Assembly: GCA_021776915.1 (NCBI GenBank)
Contig: JAIQZU010000006.1
Span: forward strand, 62,001-126,000
From: Candidatus Scalindua sp.
Lineage (GTDB): Bacteria > Planctomycetota > Brocadiia > Brocadiales > Scalinduaceae
Length of the DNA stretch: 64,000 bases
Direction: 5' to 3'
Both the position numbers and the translations under genes were made by a program. Positions 1-8,314 of this stretch are shown here, piece by piece. The notes under the pieces are model-generated. The model was not told the origin of the DNA, did not search any database, and was given only the letters and a program-made list of their open reading frames with translations. How positions within the stretch are numbered: the stretch's first letter is position 1; each line of letters starts with the position of its first letter.

Positions 1-1
1 G

Positions 2-496
2 GTAAACGTCTTTCTTGACGTAGAAACTGACGATGAAGCCCTGGGGCGGATAGTGATTGAATTACGCACGGATATTGTGCCCATTACAGCGGAGAATTTT
101 CGTGCCTTGTGTACGGGAGAAAAAGGGTTTGGATACAAGGACAGTACGTTTCACAGAATCATCCCCAATTTTATGGCACAGGGCGGTGATTTTACGAATC
201 ATAACGGGACGGGAGGCAAGTCGATCTACGGATCAAAATTTGAAGATGAGAACTTTGAACTCAAACACACCGAGCCGGGACTTTTGTCAATGGCAAACGC
301 AGGCCCCAACACAAACGGTTCCCAATTTTTTATCACCACAGCCATTACCTCATGGCTTGACGACAAGCACGTTGTCTTTGGAAAGGTGACCGAGGGCATG
401 GATGTAGTCAGGAAAATAGAGGCTCTGGGATCACGAATGGGCGAACCATCGACACAGGTCACAATCAGCGACTGCGGTGAACTGCCACAGGAATAA
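2..496 (+). CDS. Cyclophilin-type peptidyl-prolyl cis-trans isomerase (5' end outside window)
   Basis: Catalyses cis-trans isomerisation of X-Pro bonds to assist protein folding. The reading frame is open from base 2 and reads [20 protein letters not shown], the normal cyclophilin beginning, so the true start lies upstream; the GTG at 53 is internal. Core signatures are visible: [29 protein letters not shown] (catalytic Arg and Gln), [19 protein letters not shown] and [12 protein letters not shown]. The C-terminus is complete, ending at TAA 494-496. A small YbeD-like gene follows after 25 bases and may be co-transcribed. The family is certain; cell location is unknown because the N-terminus is missing. 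Confidence 0.95.
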   Translation, partial: VNVFLDVETDDEALGRIVIELRTDIVPITAENFRALCTGEKGFGYKDSTFHRIIPNFMAQGGDFTNHNGTGGKSIYGSKFEDENFELKHTEPGLLSMANAGPNTNGSQFFITTAITSWLDDKHVVFGKVTEGMDVVRKIEALGSRMGEPSTQVTISDCGELPQE

Positions 497-521
497 CTTA
501 TTAATTAAGAAAGGTTAGTAA

Positions 522-815
522 ATGATTGATAAGAGAGATTGCTGTGATCATGGAGATCATATCCATAATCAGGAAGTCAACATAGATTATCCTTGCGAAT
601 GGTTATACAAGGTTATCGGGAGTGATAAAGAGTCAGTGCATAACGCAGTTGCCGGCATAATACAGGACAGGGAGTATCATATCAACGATTCCAATACCAG
701 CAGGACGGGGAAATACCAGAGCTTTAATGTGAAGGTTGTCGTAAGTGATGAAACATACCGTAACAATATCTATCAAGCACTCAAGGGGCATGACGATATA
801 AAATTTGTGTTTTAA
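522..815 (+). CDS. DUF493 / YbeD-like small protein
   Basis: 97-residue protein. After a His/Cys-rich start (CCDHGDHIHN) it has the ACT-like DUF493 pattern: YPCEWLYKVIG near the start, a middle segment with SRTGKYQSFNVKVVVSDE, and a C-terminal YQALKGHDDIKFVF. In YbeD relatives this is a small alpha/beta fold thought to be regulatory; no catalytic residues are known. It starts 25 bases after the cyclophilin, with AAGAAAGG about 9 bases before ATG 522. The Cys/His stretch at the N-terminus could bind a metal, but that is speculation. Confidence 0.8.
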   Translation: MIDKRDCCDHGDHIHNQEVNIDYPCEWLYKVIGSDKESVHNAVAGIIQDREYHINDSNTSRTGKYQSFNVKVVVSDETYRNNIYQALKGHDDIKFVF

Positions 816-1097
816 AAACAGTTGATTTGCAGATTTGGATTTGCGGTTACATTTTGCCACCAGGACACAAAGCCACCAGGATATTTCTTTGGCCACTGAC
901 TTTCACAGACAAACGCTATTACTTCCTGTCCTCTCCACTTTTTGAGTCCTCGATGTTTTCCTCTATATTCTTCGTGCTATTTCGTGTGTTTTCGTGGCTA
1001 GCCTCTCTTTTGATTCTTTCTGAATTGGTGCTTAACAAATAAATAATGCAGTGTTATAATTTTGAGTCTGTTTAAATATTTATTGTTCTGAAAATAG

Positions 1098-1170
1098 CCA
1101 AGGCATCCCTGCCCGACTAATGGCAGGCGGGTTGCCTTGGAATTGCCAATGGTCAGGCAAGATGCCTGAC
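1098..1170. repeat. Two adjacent hairpins in the gap 816-1236
   Basis: The 421-base gap between the YbeD-like gene and the DUF362 gene holds no convincing gene. At 1098-1140 arms CCAAGGCA/TGCCTTGG enclose an inner CTGCC/GGCAG stem. At 1152-1170 a second hairpin has perfect arms GTCAGGCA/TGCCTGAC and a 3-base loop. Neither has a following T-run, so these look like interspersed palindromes rather than terminators. The rest of the gap is low-complexity DNA with words such as CCAGGACACAAAG. Confidence 0.6.
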
Positions 1171-1236
1171 CTATATTAATTCAAAATTCAGGGTTATCTT
1201 CCAACTCGATGAAGAAAAGAGTCTACAAAATTTAAA

Positions 1237-2340
1237 ATGTCTATGAAGAGTAAGGTATTTTTTGTTGAAACCAGAAACGGCGAATCTCTTTCCTCGCAAG
1301 CTAAAAAGGTAAAGCTTCTTTGTGATGCTGTTGGAATCAAGAGTATTATTAATAGAGGTGATATGGTTGCGGTAAAGACCAGTTTCGGGGAGAAGGGGAA
1401 TATCGGCCACCTTAAACCTCCGTTAATAAAGGCGGCTGTGGATAAGGTAAAGTCAAGCGGCGGCAAGCCTTTTCTGGTTGAGACGAATACGCTATATGTG
1501 GGAAAACGTTCCAATGCAATAGACCATTTAATGCTTGCTCATGAGCATGGATTCACGATAGAAAACACGGGGGCTCCTGTTATTATCGGCGATGGGCTTC
1601 TTGGTGAGCACGATTACATTGTTGAAATTAACCAGGAATTGTGTAAGAGCGCTTATATTTCAGGTGTGGCAAAGGCGTCAAACGCCATCATCTCTATTGC
1701 ACATGTTACAGGGCATCTTGCTACCGGCATGGGGGCAACATTCAAGAATATCGGTATGGGGTTGTCTGCAAGGGGTGGCAAATTAGCCCAGCACTCCGGC
1801 GTGATACCTCAGATTATCAGAAAAAAATGTACAACATGCAAGGTCTGTCAGATATGGTGTCCTGCCGATGCAATTACAATGGCAGATGATACGGCAGTGA
1901 TTGATCCTGAAATATGTATCGGCTGTGGAGAATGTCTTGCCGTCTGTCAATTCGATGCTGTCAAGATTGCATGGGACGAAGACACTGCAAATTTACAAAA
2001 GAAGGTAGCCGAATATTGTCTGGCTATTTTGGAAGAAAAGAAGCACAAAGCGGTATTCTTTAACTTCCTTACACACATAACCAAACATTGCGATTGTATG
2101 GACAAGCCTTTTGAACCTGATATTTCTGATATTGGCATAGTGGTTTCCAGAGATCCGGTTGCAGTTGAGAAAGCGACTATAGACTTAATAAACAAACACA
2201 CCGGAAAAGATTATTTCAAGAATATCTGGCCAAAGATCGATTATACTGTACAGCTTGAACATGCCCACAAAATTGGTTTAGGCAATCTTGATTATGATCT
2301 GGAGAATGTTACAGTTGCTGAACAAGTTTCTGTAACTTAG
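1237..2340 (+). CDS. DUF362 domain protein with two 4Fe-4S clusters
   Basis: 367-residue iron-sulfur protein. Residues 1-190 and the C-terminal third carry the DUF362 domain (VAVKTSFGEKGNIGHLKP, NAIISIAHVTGHLATGMGATFKNIGMGL). Between them is a ferredoxin module: CTTCKVCQIWCP near residue 198 and CIGCGECLAVC near 228, each followed by a normal fourth-cysteine region, giving two 4Fe-4S clusters. The C-terminal SRDPVAVEKATIDLI is typical of the family. These proteins are common in anaerobes; no reaction is established. No clear Shine-Dalgarno precedes ATG 1237, and ATG 1243 is an alternative. It stands alone between two repeat-filled gaps. Confidence 0.88.
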   Translation: MSMKSKVFFVETRNGESLSSQAKKVKLLCDAVGIKSIINRGDMVAVKTSFGEKGNIGHLKPPLIKAAVDKVKSSGGKPFLVETNTLYVGKRSNAIDHLMLAHEHGFTIENTGAPVIIGDGLLGEHDYIVEINQELCKSAYISGVAKASNAIISIAHVTGHLATGMGATFKNIGMGLSARGGKLAQHSGVIPQIIRKKCTTCKVCQIWCPADAITMADDTAVIDPEICIGCGECLAVCQFDAVKIAWDEDTANLQKKVAEYCLAILEEKKHKAVFFNFLTHITKHCDCMDKPFEPDISDIGIVVSRDPVAVEKATIDLINKHTGKDYFKNIWPKIDYTVQLEHAHKIGLGNLDYDLENVTVAEQVSVT

Positions 2341-2394
2341 TTTGCTTTGCTAACAATTTGAATGACTGCTTGATGTTTGATTCACGTTTAAACT

Positions 2395-2670
2395 CGAAAT
2401 CAGAATATCGAAATCCGAAACAAATTCTAAATTCATGTATAGGAAATTCAATGTTGATAACACTTCGACGGAGTTTATACTGAGCGTGCGAATGTGCTCA
2501 GTGTGACGTCATCCTGGGCGGAGTCGAAGGATAGTCTTTTGTCGCGATAGCTACCTAACTTGAAATTTTCAAATGTTCAAAACAATACGAGCTAAGCTCA
2601 GCTTTGGATGTTTTCGGATTTTGGTCATTTGATATAGTTTCGTATTTCGAATTTCGTACTTCGGATTTCA
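2395..2670. repeat. AT-rich long palindrome family, copy 1 (gap 2341-2761)
   Basis: The gap after the DUF362 gene contains no gene. Its outer parts form a loose inverted repeat: CGAAATCCGAAAC on the left (about 2410-2422) and TTTCGAATTTCGTACTTCGG on the right (2645-2664). The same vocabulary recurs at 52723-52852. In this copy the centre is occupied by a different palindromic repeat (2457-2568), so one repeat sits within another. Confidence 0.6.
2457..2568. repeat. CTCAGTGTGACGTC palindromic repeat, copy 1
   Basis: Shares long identical stretches with 59144-59232, including CTCAGTGTGACGTCATCCTG and AGTCGAAGGATAGTCTTTTG, followed by GTCGCGATAG and CCTAACTTGAAATTT. The other copy keeps perfect 15-base arms; here the left arm is disrupted by an extra piece (GGAGTTTATACTGAGCGTGC). 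It lies inside the AT-rich palindrome at 2395-2670. Confidence 0.75.
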
Positions 2671-2761
2671 AAAGCCGAGGGTCCAGTATCAATGTGTGAG
2701 GCTATAGACAACAGCTATTAAAAACCTTTAATCTCAATAAATTGTAGAATTTTAAAACGTT

Positions 2762-4153
2762 ATGATTTCATCTAATCGTAAAGTAATAATATTTGGTCTG
2801 GATTCTGCTCCGCCGGAACTGGTTTTTGATAAGTGGCTTGATTACCTGCCTAATATAAAGCGTCTTGTATCAAACGGGATCTCCGGCAAACTGGAAAGCA
2901 CTATACCTGCGATCACATGTCCGGCCTGGGCATCAATGGTTACAAGCACTAACCCAGGCAAACTGGGAATATATGGCTTCAGAAATAGACGCCATTATGA
3001 TTATGAAGGTCTGAGTTTCGCAGACTCGAGCACGGTTAAGGAAGAAACCATATGGGATATACTTTCAAGGCATGGTAAAAGGCCTATCGTTATAGGCGTG
3101 CCGCTGACATACCCTCTCAAACCTGTTAATAATGGACTAATGATAAGCTGTTTCCTCACACCGGACAAAAATCATCAGTTTACGTATCCTGACATGTTAA
3201 GGCATGAGGTGGAACGGGTTGCAGACGGCTATATCCTGGACGTAAAAGATTTCAGAGGTAACGACAAGGAGCAGGTTTTAAATACGATTTATGAAATGAC
3301 TGGAAAGAGATTTAAACTTACAAGGCACTTTATACAAAATGAAGATTGGGATTTCCTGATGATGGTGGAGATGGGGACGGACAGGATACAACATGCCTTC
3401 TGGGGATTCTTTGATAACAGGCATCCAAGGTACCTGCCGGGCAATAAATATGAGAATGTTATATTCGACTATTACAGATATATCGATGATGAAATAGGTA
3501 AAACTCTTGCATTACTGGACGAGGATACCCTTGTCTTGATAGTTTCGGATCACGGTGCCATGATGATGGAAGGGGGAATCTGCATAAATGAATGGTTGAT
3601 AAATAACGGATACCTCAAGCTGACACATTATCCTGATGAGGTTACTCAAATCAGCAAACATATGATTGACTGGGGCAAGACCATGGTCTGGGGTGAGGGG
3701 GGCTACTACGGGCGTCTGTTTTTTAACGTGAAAGATCGTGAACCTGATGGAATAATCCCGAAACAGAATTATGAGCTTGTAAGAAATGAATTAATAGCAG
3801 CGCTTGAAGACCAGAGAGATCAGGCCGGGCAAAAGATAAATACAAAGGTATTTAAGCCGGAGGAAATCTATACAGAATGCAGAAACATACCGCCGGACTT
3901 GATTGTTTATTACGGAGATCTGGCCTGGAGGTCTGTTGGCAGCGTAGGGCACAATACTGTCTGGGCAAATGAGAATGATACAGGCGCTGATGATGCAAAT
4001 CACTCCCGGCACGGGATATTTGTTATGAGCGGTGATAACGGGTATCATTCTGAAAGGAGAGACGGTTTAAAAATAATGGACGTAACACCTACTGTCTTAG
4101 ACCGTATGGGAATTGATATCCCGTGGTATATGGAGGGGGATGTAATTAAATAA
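2762..4153 (+). CDS. Alkaline phosphatase superfamily phosphodiesterase/pyrophosphatase
   Basis: 463-residue hydrolase of the AlkP superfamily, type I phosphodiesterase / nucleotide pyrophosphatase branch. The order of metal-site motifs fits: an N-terminal Asp in IIFGLDSAPPE (about residue 14), the nucleophile region PAITCPAWASM with the attacking Thr, then NPGKLGIYGF, the second Asp set in VEMGTDRIQHAFW (about 203-213), VSDHGAMMM (about 261) and the final His in HSRHGIFVMSG. No signal peptide or membrane segment is visible, so it is probably cytoplasmic. Related proteins occur near sugar or lipid clusters; the substrate here is unknown. It is monocistronic, without a recognisable ribosome-binding site at ATG 2762. 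Confidence 0.88.
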   Translation: MISSNRKVIIFGLDSAPPELVFDKWLDYLPNIKRLVSNGISGKLESTIPAITCPAWASMVTSTNPGKLGIYGFRNRRHYDYEGLSFADSSTVKEETIWDILSRHGKRPIVIGVPLTYPLKPVNNGLMISCFLTPDKNHQFTYPDMLRHEVERVADGYILDVKDFRGNDKEQVLNTIYEMTGKRFKLTRHFIQNEDWDFLMMVEMGTDRIQHAFWGFFDNRHPRYLPGNKYENVIFDYYRYIDDEIGKTLALLDEDTLVLIVSDHGAMMMEGGICINEWLINNGYLKLTHYPDEVTQISKHMIDWGKTMVWGEGGYYGRLFFNVKDREPDGIIPKQNYELVRNELIAALEDQRDQAGQKINTKVFKPEEIYTECRNIPPDLIVYYGDLAWRSVGSVGHNTVWANENDTGADDANHSRHGIFVMSGDNGYHSERRDGLKIMDVTPTVLDRMGIDIPWYMEGDVIK

Positions 4154-4163
4154 GTTAGTATCA

Positions 4164-4292
4164 TGTAAATTGAGCGATTTTGTAGCCGCAACCTTGAGGT
4201 TGCGAAACTTACGTGAACCCATCAAGTGATGAACAACGCAGGCTAAAGCCAGCGGCTACAACGGTATGTGATATATAATCGCTCAATTTAGA
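4164..4292 (+). mobile_element. 129-bp MITE-like element, copy 1
   Basis: Ends are inverted copies of TAAATTGAGCGATT, and the element is flanked by the perfect direct repeat TATCA at 4159-4163 and 4293-4297, a 5-base target duplication. The interior has GTAGCCGC...GCGGCTAC arms plus small hairpins GCAACCT/AGGTTGC and GGCT/AGCC, so the whole can fold into a branched hairpin. Copies of the same length lie at 27718-27846 and 34238-34366. It has no coding capacity. It sits 10 bases after the phosphodiesterase stop. Confidence 0.85.
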
Positions 4293-4300
4293 TATCATGT

Positions 4301-4357
4301 ATCCTTCCTTTCGGAAGGATTCCAGTGTTTGTACCTGGAATCCCCACGAGAGTGGGG
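4301..4357. repeat. Cluster of three overlapping perfect hairpins
   Basis: Directly after the first MITE: ATCCTTCC/GGAAGGAT with a TTTC loop (4301-4320); GGATTCCAG/CTGGAATCC with a 9-base loop (4317-4343), sharing bases with the first; and CCCCAC/GTGGGG with a GAGA tetraloop (4342-4357). The first two are mutually exclusive folds. The remaining DNA to 4583 shows no gene; TTGACA at 4434 has no well-spaced -10 box. Confidence 0.6.
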
Positions 4358-4583
4358 TCTTACTTCGGTTCAGGCTGCCCGCCAGAAAGACATGTCGGGC
4401 TGGCAAGTGTGAACCTGCACAGAGTAACATGCTTGACATACAACTCTTCTATTTATAAAGTACAATTTTAATATCTATGATATCATGCCTTAGTTGCTAA
4501 ATTGAATAATATTACAATAGTGAAGATATACAGGTCTTTATACTTATTTGCTAGTTGCTACGAGAACACGGGAAGGATGCACA

Positions 4584-5669
4584 TTGAAATTACGAAAGGG
4601 GAAAACAAAAGCAATCTTGGAAGCATCCATTGATTCTGCCCTTCTCGGTGTTGAAATATATAATAAGCCAAGAACTAGCTTTAGAAGTGAAGGATTCATT
4701 ACGTTGATGGTCATGGCATGGACTCGTTTATTTCATGCATACTTTAATACAGAAATTGGTGATAAATATTATTACAAAAAGAAAAATGGCCGGTACGATA
4801 CAGCAGATGGTGAAAGGAAGGCGTGGGACTTAACTACATGCATTAAAAAATATGGAAAACTTTCTAGACCAGTTGAAAGCAATTTACTGTTTTTTATAAA
4901 ACTACGAAATAAGATAGAACACCGTCATATTGATAAACGTGAAATAGACACTGTAATATTTGGCGAGTGTCAATCATTATTATTAAACTACGAAAATAAA
5001 CTCATTGAGCTATTTGGAAATGATTATTCTATCAATGAGGCACTAGTCTATAGCCTTCAGTTTTCGCAAATCAGAACCAAGCAACAAGAAAAGGCCAGCA
5101 GATCAGTTCTATCAAAAGACTTAGCTGATATAGTTGGATTTGTTGAAAAATACCGAAATTCATTAGATGAGGATACTTATAATTCACAAGAATACAGCAT
5201 TAAGCTAATTCAAATCCCAAAAATATCAAATACTAATAGAGCCGATGCGGCTGTTGAGTTCGTTAGGTGGGACGAATTAAATGATGAAGATAAAGCGGCC
5301 TATGAGCAAGTAGCGGTAATTATTAAAGACAAAAAAGTTAAAATTGAAGGAGCTAACATACGCCGCCTTAAACCCAGTGAAGTAAAAGACAATGTTAATA
5401 AAGTGTTAAACGATCAAAAAATTACTCAGAATCTTCACGTAGTCCTTTATAAAGTTTTCTCGATAAGACCGCCAAACGGTGCTGAGGATCCTTTTGATAC
5501 AAATTCAGAATTTTGTCTTTATGATGAAACTCACAATGACTATGTGTATCAAGATGCGTGGGTAGATTTCGTTGTACACTTTATGCAGACAACTCAATTT
5601 ATACCAGCACAGTTAAGAGATATGGTAAGAAAAGGTGAAGAATTAAATGTCGAAGAGTTTCGCCGCTAA
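4584..5669 (+). CDS. DUF3644 protein with HEPN-like RNKIEH motif
   Basis: About 361 residues. The start EASIDSALLGVEIYNKPRTSFRSEGF followed by AWTRLFHAYF matches the DUF3644 family, often found in defence islands. In LRNKIEHRHI, R108-N-K-I-E-H113 fits the RN-x3-H active-site pattern of HEPN ribonucleases; assignment to HEPN is inference. The C-terminal half (RADAAVEFVRWDELNDEDKA, LRDMVRKGEELN) is unassigned. Start chosen at TTG 4584 because GGAAGG lies 7 bases before it; the frame extends upstream to TTG 4548 without support. It is AT-rich and directly upstream of a methyltransferase-nuclease set, suggesting a role in the same defence island. Confidence 0.75.
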   Translation: MKLRKGKTKAILEASIDSALLGVEIYNKPRTSFRSEGFITLMVMAWTRLFHAYFNTEIGDKYYYKKKNGRYDTADGERKAWDLTTCIKKYGKLSRPVESNLLFFIKLRNKIEHRHIDKREIDTVIFGECQSLLLNYENKLIELFGNDYSINEALVYSLQFSQIRTKQQEKASRSVLSKDLADIVGFVEKYRNSLDEDTYNSQEYSIKLIQIPKISNTNRADAAVEFVRWDELNDEDKAAYEQVAVIIKDKKVKIEGANIRRLKPSEVKDNVNKVLNDQKITQNLHVVLYKVFSIRPPNGAEDPFDTNSEFCLYDETHNDYVYQDAWVDFVVHFMQTTQFIPAQLRDMVRKGEELNVEEFRR

Positions 5670-5706
5670 CACAGCAAATATTAATTTGGAGTAGGTTCGT
5701 CAGATG

Positions 5707-5765
5707 GCCTGCCTGTGCGTGTCCGCCTGTCTGCGTGCGACGCACAGGCAGGCACGCAGACAGGC
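5707..5765 (+). repeat. Interleaved GC-rich palindromes in the methyltransferase leader
   Basis: Two perfect 14-base inverted repeats are interlocked: arm A 5707-5720 (GCCTGCCTGTGCGT) pairs with 5740-5753, and arm B 5725-5738 (GCCTGTCTGCGTGC) pairs with 5752-5765. The order A-B-A'-B' allows either hairpin or a pseudoknot, and A resembles B so other pairings exist. It ends 21 bases before ATG 5787 in an AT-rich setting. Confidence 0.75.
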
Positions 5766-5786
5766 AAAGGAGAAATAAAAGAAGAT

Positions 5787-8264
5787 ATGGCTAAAAGAAC
5801 TTCTAAAAGAAAGATAGAACAATACGAGCACTCCGATAAAGAACGAGCCAATAACCCTCACGTAGGCTTGGTGACTCCCAGTTCTGATCCTGATACAGGA
5901 GAGAAAAAAACCTACAAGTATGATCCGCACCTTGATCCGCAATTGCAATGGGCAGGGAAAACTGAACACACCAGTTTTGACGTGCCCACGGTAAGCCTGC
6001 ATGTACACGAACGCATCGACCCGAAAACCATCATAGATACGGTAAAAAAAGAAAAAACTGAAGATCGGCAGATGAGTCTGTTTGCAGAAAAGAAACCCCT
6101 GCGGGAAGCCATTGATTTCTACAAACACAAAGAAGGCTGGACAAATAGACTGATAGCCGGGGATAGCCTGCTGGTAATGAACTCTCTATTGGAAAAAGAG
6201 GGCATGGCAGGTAAGGTGCAGATGGTTTATTTTGACCCGCCTTACGGCATTAAATATGGCAGCAATTTTCAACCATATGTTCAACAAAGAGAAGTCAAGG
6301 AACGAGATCAAGATTTATCTTCTGAACCAGAAATGATCAAAGCATTTCGGGATACATGGGAGTTAGGTATACATTCTTACCTAACTTACATCAGAGATAG
6401 AACAAAACTTTTTTACGAATTGCTTCATGAAAGTGGTTGTGTTATTTTTCAAATTAATGCCGAAAATCAACACAGGCTCTGTCTGGTTCTTGATGAAATA
6501 TTTGGGTCTGAAAATCTTGTCGCTAACATTCCTTTTCGCAAGAAGAATTTGCCATTAGGAGGCAAACATGTCGAAATGATGCACGATCACTTATTGATCT
6601 ATGCAAAAGATAAGGAGTCATTGAAATACCATCAACTTTATCTAAAAAAGAAACCTGAAGAATCAACGTCACATTGGGGAAATGTAGAATATGATGATGG
6701 CCGAATTGGGAAAATAGATCCTTTGGATTTTCCAAGCCTTACAAAGGATAAAAATCCAAGATTGTTTCGTGTTGTTTCACTTTTAGCTCCATCATTCTCT
6801 GAGAATAGCGTCTTTCCTGTTGAATTCGAAGGAAAGACTTTCTATCCGCCAAATAATGGATGCTGGATTGTATCAAAGGATAAAATGGCGGAGTTAGTTC
6901 AGCAAAATAGGATAACAATTCAAGGTAAGTCGTTAGTATTTAAAATGTATTTTGATGATTTCCCACTAAAAAAGATTACAGGCTTATGGGATGACATTGC
7001 CTCTTCCTATTCGAAAACATATGCGGTTCAAACATCACCACAAGTACTTGAAAGGTGTATAAATTTGTTTACTGACCCCGGAGATTTGGTGTTAGATACT
7101 ACATGCGGAAGCGGGACTACAGCTTATGCATCAGAAAAATTGGGTAGACGTTGGATCACTTGCGATACATCAAGAGTTGCTATTCAATTAAGCAAACAAC
7201 GTCTAATGACTTCATTGTTTGACTACTATACATTAGCGAGACCTGAAGAAGGTATTGCTTCTGGTTTATCATATCATAGTATAGAAACAATCTCTATGAA
7301 GGCTATTGCGAATAATGAGAGTGTTTCGAAAGTAATATTATATGACTCTCCTAGAATTGATACTTCGAAAGCAAGAGTCACTGGCCCCTTCACCGTAGAA
7401 GCCGTGCCCGCTCCTTATACCAAAGGTTTTGATGAATTGGAGCAAGAAGACAGCGGCTTCGACACTTCCATCGCCCGCACCGGTGAAACCCTGCGCCAAA
7501 GCGAATGGCGGGACGAATTATTACGTACAGGAGTGAGAGCCAAAGGCGGCAATATAATTCAATTCACACGTGTCGAACCTTTAGCCGGCACTAAATATAT
7601 ACAGGCAGAAGCAGAAACCAGAGAAGATGCGCCAAAAAGGGTATTGGTGGTTTTTGGGCCGGAACATGCGCCACTGGAACAACGCATGGTTGAAAATGCC
7701 TGGCAGGAAGCTCGGGCCTTAAAGCCGGACATGCTCCTGTTCTGCGCCTTTCAGTTTGACGAAGAAGCCGCTAAAGATATTGACGAACTCACTCCAGCCG
7801 TTGCCGGTATGCAACTGCTTAAGGCCCAGATGAATGCCGATCTGCTCACTGACGATCTGCGTAAAAAACGCAGCAGTAATGAAAGTTTCTGGCTGGTGGG
7901 TCAGCCTGACATCACAATTCGCAAACTCAAAGACAGCAAAGTGCAGGTGGAAGTTATGGGTTTTGACTACTACAATCCAAAAACGGGCAACGTTGAAAGC
8001 GGAGGCAAAAAGAACATTGCCATGTGGATGCTGGATGCCGATTACGACAATCGATCGCTTTTCCCTTCACAGGTATTTTTCCCCATGGCCGGCAGTGGTG
8101 ACGGCTGGGACAAACTCGCCAGGAATTTGAAAGCAGAAATTGACGAAGAAAAAATTGAATCATTCAAAGGCACTATCTCGCTTCCTTTTAGACCGGGCAG
8201 CGCTGTCGCGGTAAAAATCATTGATGACCGGGGAATTGAAAGTTTACGGGTTATTAATGTATAG
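5787..8264 (+). CDS. Site-specific DNA methyltransferase, type III-like Mod (beta class)
   Basis: 825-residue amino-methyltransferase. The catalytic motif IV D150-PPY in QMVYFDPPYGIKYGSNF comes before the S-adenosylmethionine motif I DTTCGSGTTAYASEKLGRRW (about residue 437), the order of beta-class N6-adenine or N4-cytosine enzymes; the residues between probably hold the target-recognition region. A long C-terminal part (about 510-825) is typical of large Mod proteins paired with BPTD_3080-type nucleases. ATG 5787 is chosen over upstream in-frame codons, which would translate the GC-rich palindrome. The Res-like gene lies 1 kb downstream, separated by a DUF1016 nuclease. Role: protects host DNA by methylating the recognition site. 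Confidence 0.9.
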   Translation: MAKRTSKRKIEQYEHSDKERANNPHVGLVTPSSDPDTGEKKTYKYDPHLDPQLQWAGKTEHTSFDVPTVSLHVHERIDPKTIIDTVKKEKTEDRQMSLFAEKKPLREAIDFYKHKEGWTNRLIAGDSLLVMNSLLEKEGMAGKVQMVYFDPPYGIKYGSNFQPYVQQREVKERDQDLSSEPEMIKAFRDTWELGIHSYLTYIRDRTKLFYELLHESGCVIFQINAENQHRLCLVLDEIFGSENLVANIPFRKKNLPLGGKHVEMMHDHLLIYAKDKESLKYHQLYLKKKPEESTSHWGNVEYDDGRIGKIDPLDFPSLTKDKNPRLFRVVSLLAPSFSENSVFPVEFEGKTFYPPNNGCWIVSKDKMAELVQQNRITIQGKSLVFKMYFDDFPLKKITGLWDDIASSYSKTYAVQTSPQVLERCINLFTDPGDLVLDTTCGSGTTAYASEKLGRRWITCDTSRVAIQLSKQRLMTSLFDYYTLARPEEGIASGLSYHSIETISMKAIANNESVSKVILYDSPRIDTSKARVTGPFTVEAVPAPYTKGFDELEQEDSGFDTSIARTGETLRQSEWRDELLRTGVRAKGGNIIQFTRVEPLAGTKYIQAEAETREDAPKRVLVVFGPEHAPLEQRMVENAWQEARALKPDMLLFCAFQFDEEAAKDIDELTPAVAGMQLLKAQMNADLLTDDLRKKRSSNESFWLVGQPDITIRKLKDSKVQVEVMGFDYYNPKTGNVESGGKKNIAMWMLDADYDNRSLFPSQVFFPMAGSGDGWDKLARNLKAEIDEEKIESFKGTISLPFRPGSAVAVKIIDDRGIESLRVINV

Positions 8265-8272
8265 AGCTTATT

Positions 8273-8314
8273 ATGAGTAAATCAGAAGAGGAATTAGTGA
8301 AGAACGGGGTCTAA
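8273..8314 (+). other. Possible 13-codon leader ORF
   Basis: ATG 8273 reads MSKSEEELVKNGV and stops at TAA 8312-8314, directly against ATG 8315 of the DUF1016 gene (TAAATG). It could couple translation or be the remnant of a start of another gene. Nothing but position supports it. Confidence 0.2.

Noticed and set aside
827-1042. 71-codon frame after the YbeD-like gene
   Set aside because: No ribosome-binding site, biased hydrophobic composition from T-rich repeat-like DNA and no recognisable family; treated as intergenic.
4209-4439. Minus-strand 76-codon frame
   Set aside because: It translates the MITE and adjacent hairpins; its SDYISHTVVAAGFSLR end is repeated at copy 3 only because the DNA is a repeat.
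4434-4459. Sigma-70 promoter for the DUF3644 gene
   Set aside because: TTGACA is perfect but the TATAAA is only 14 bases away, too close for a standard promoter.
5700-6128. 142-codon minus-strand frame opposite the methyltransferase
   Set aside because: Antisense to a clearly conserved gene and starts in the GC-rich palindrome.
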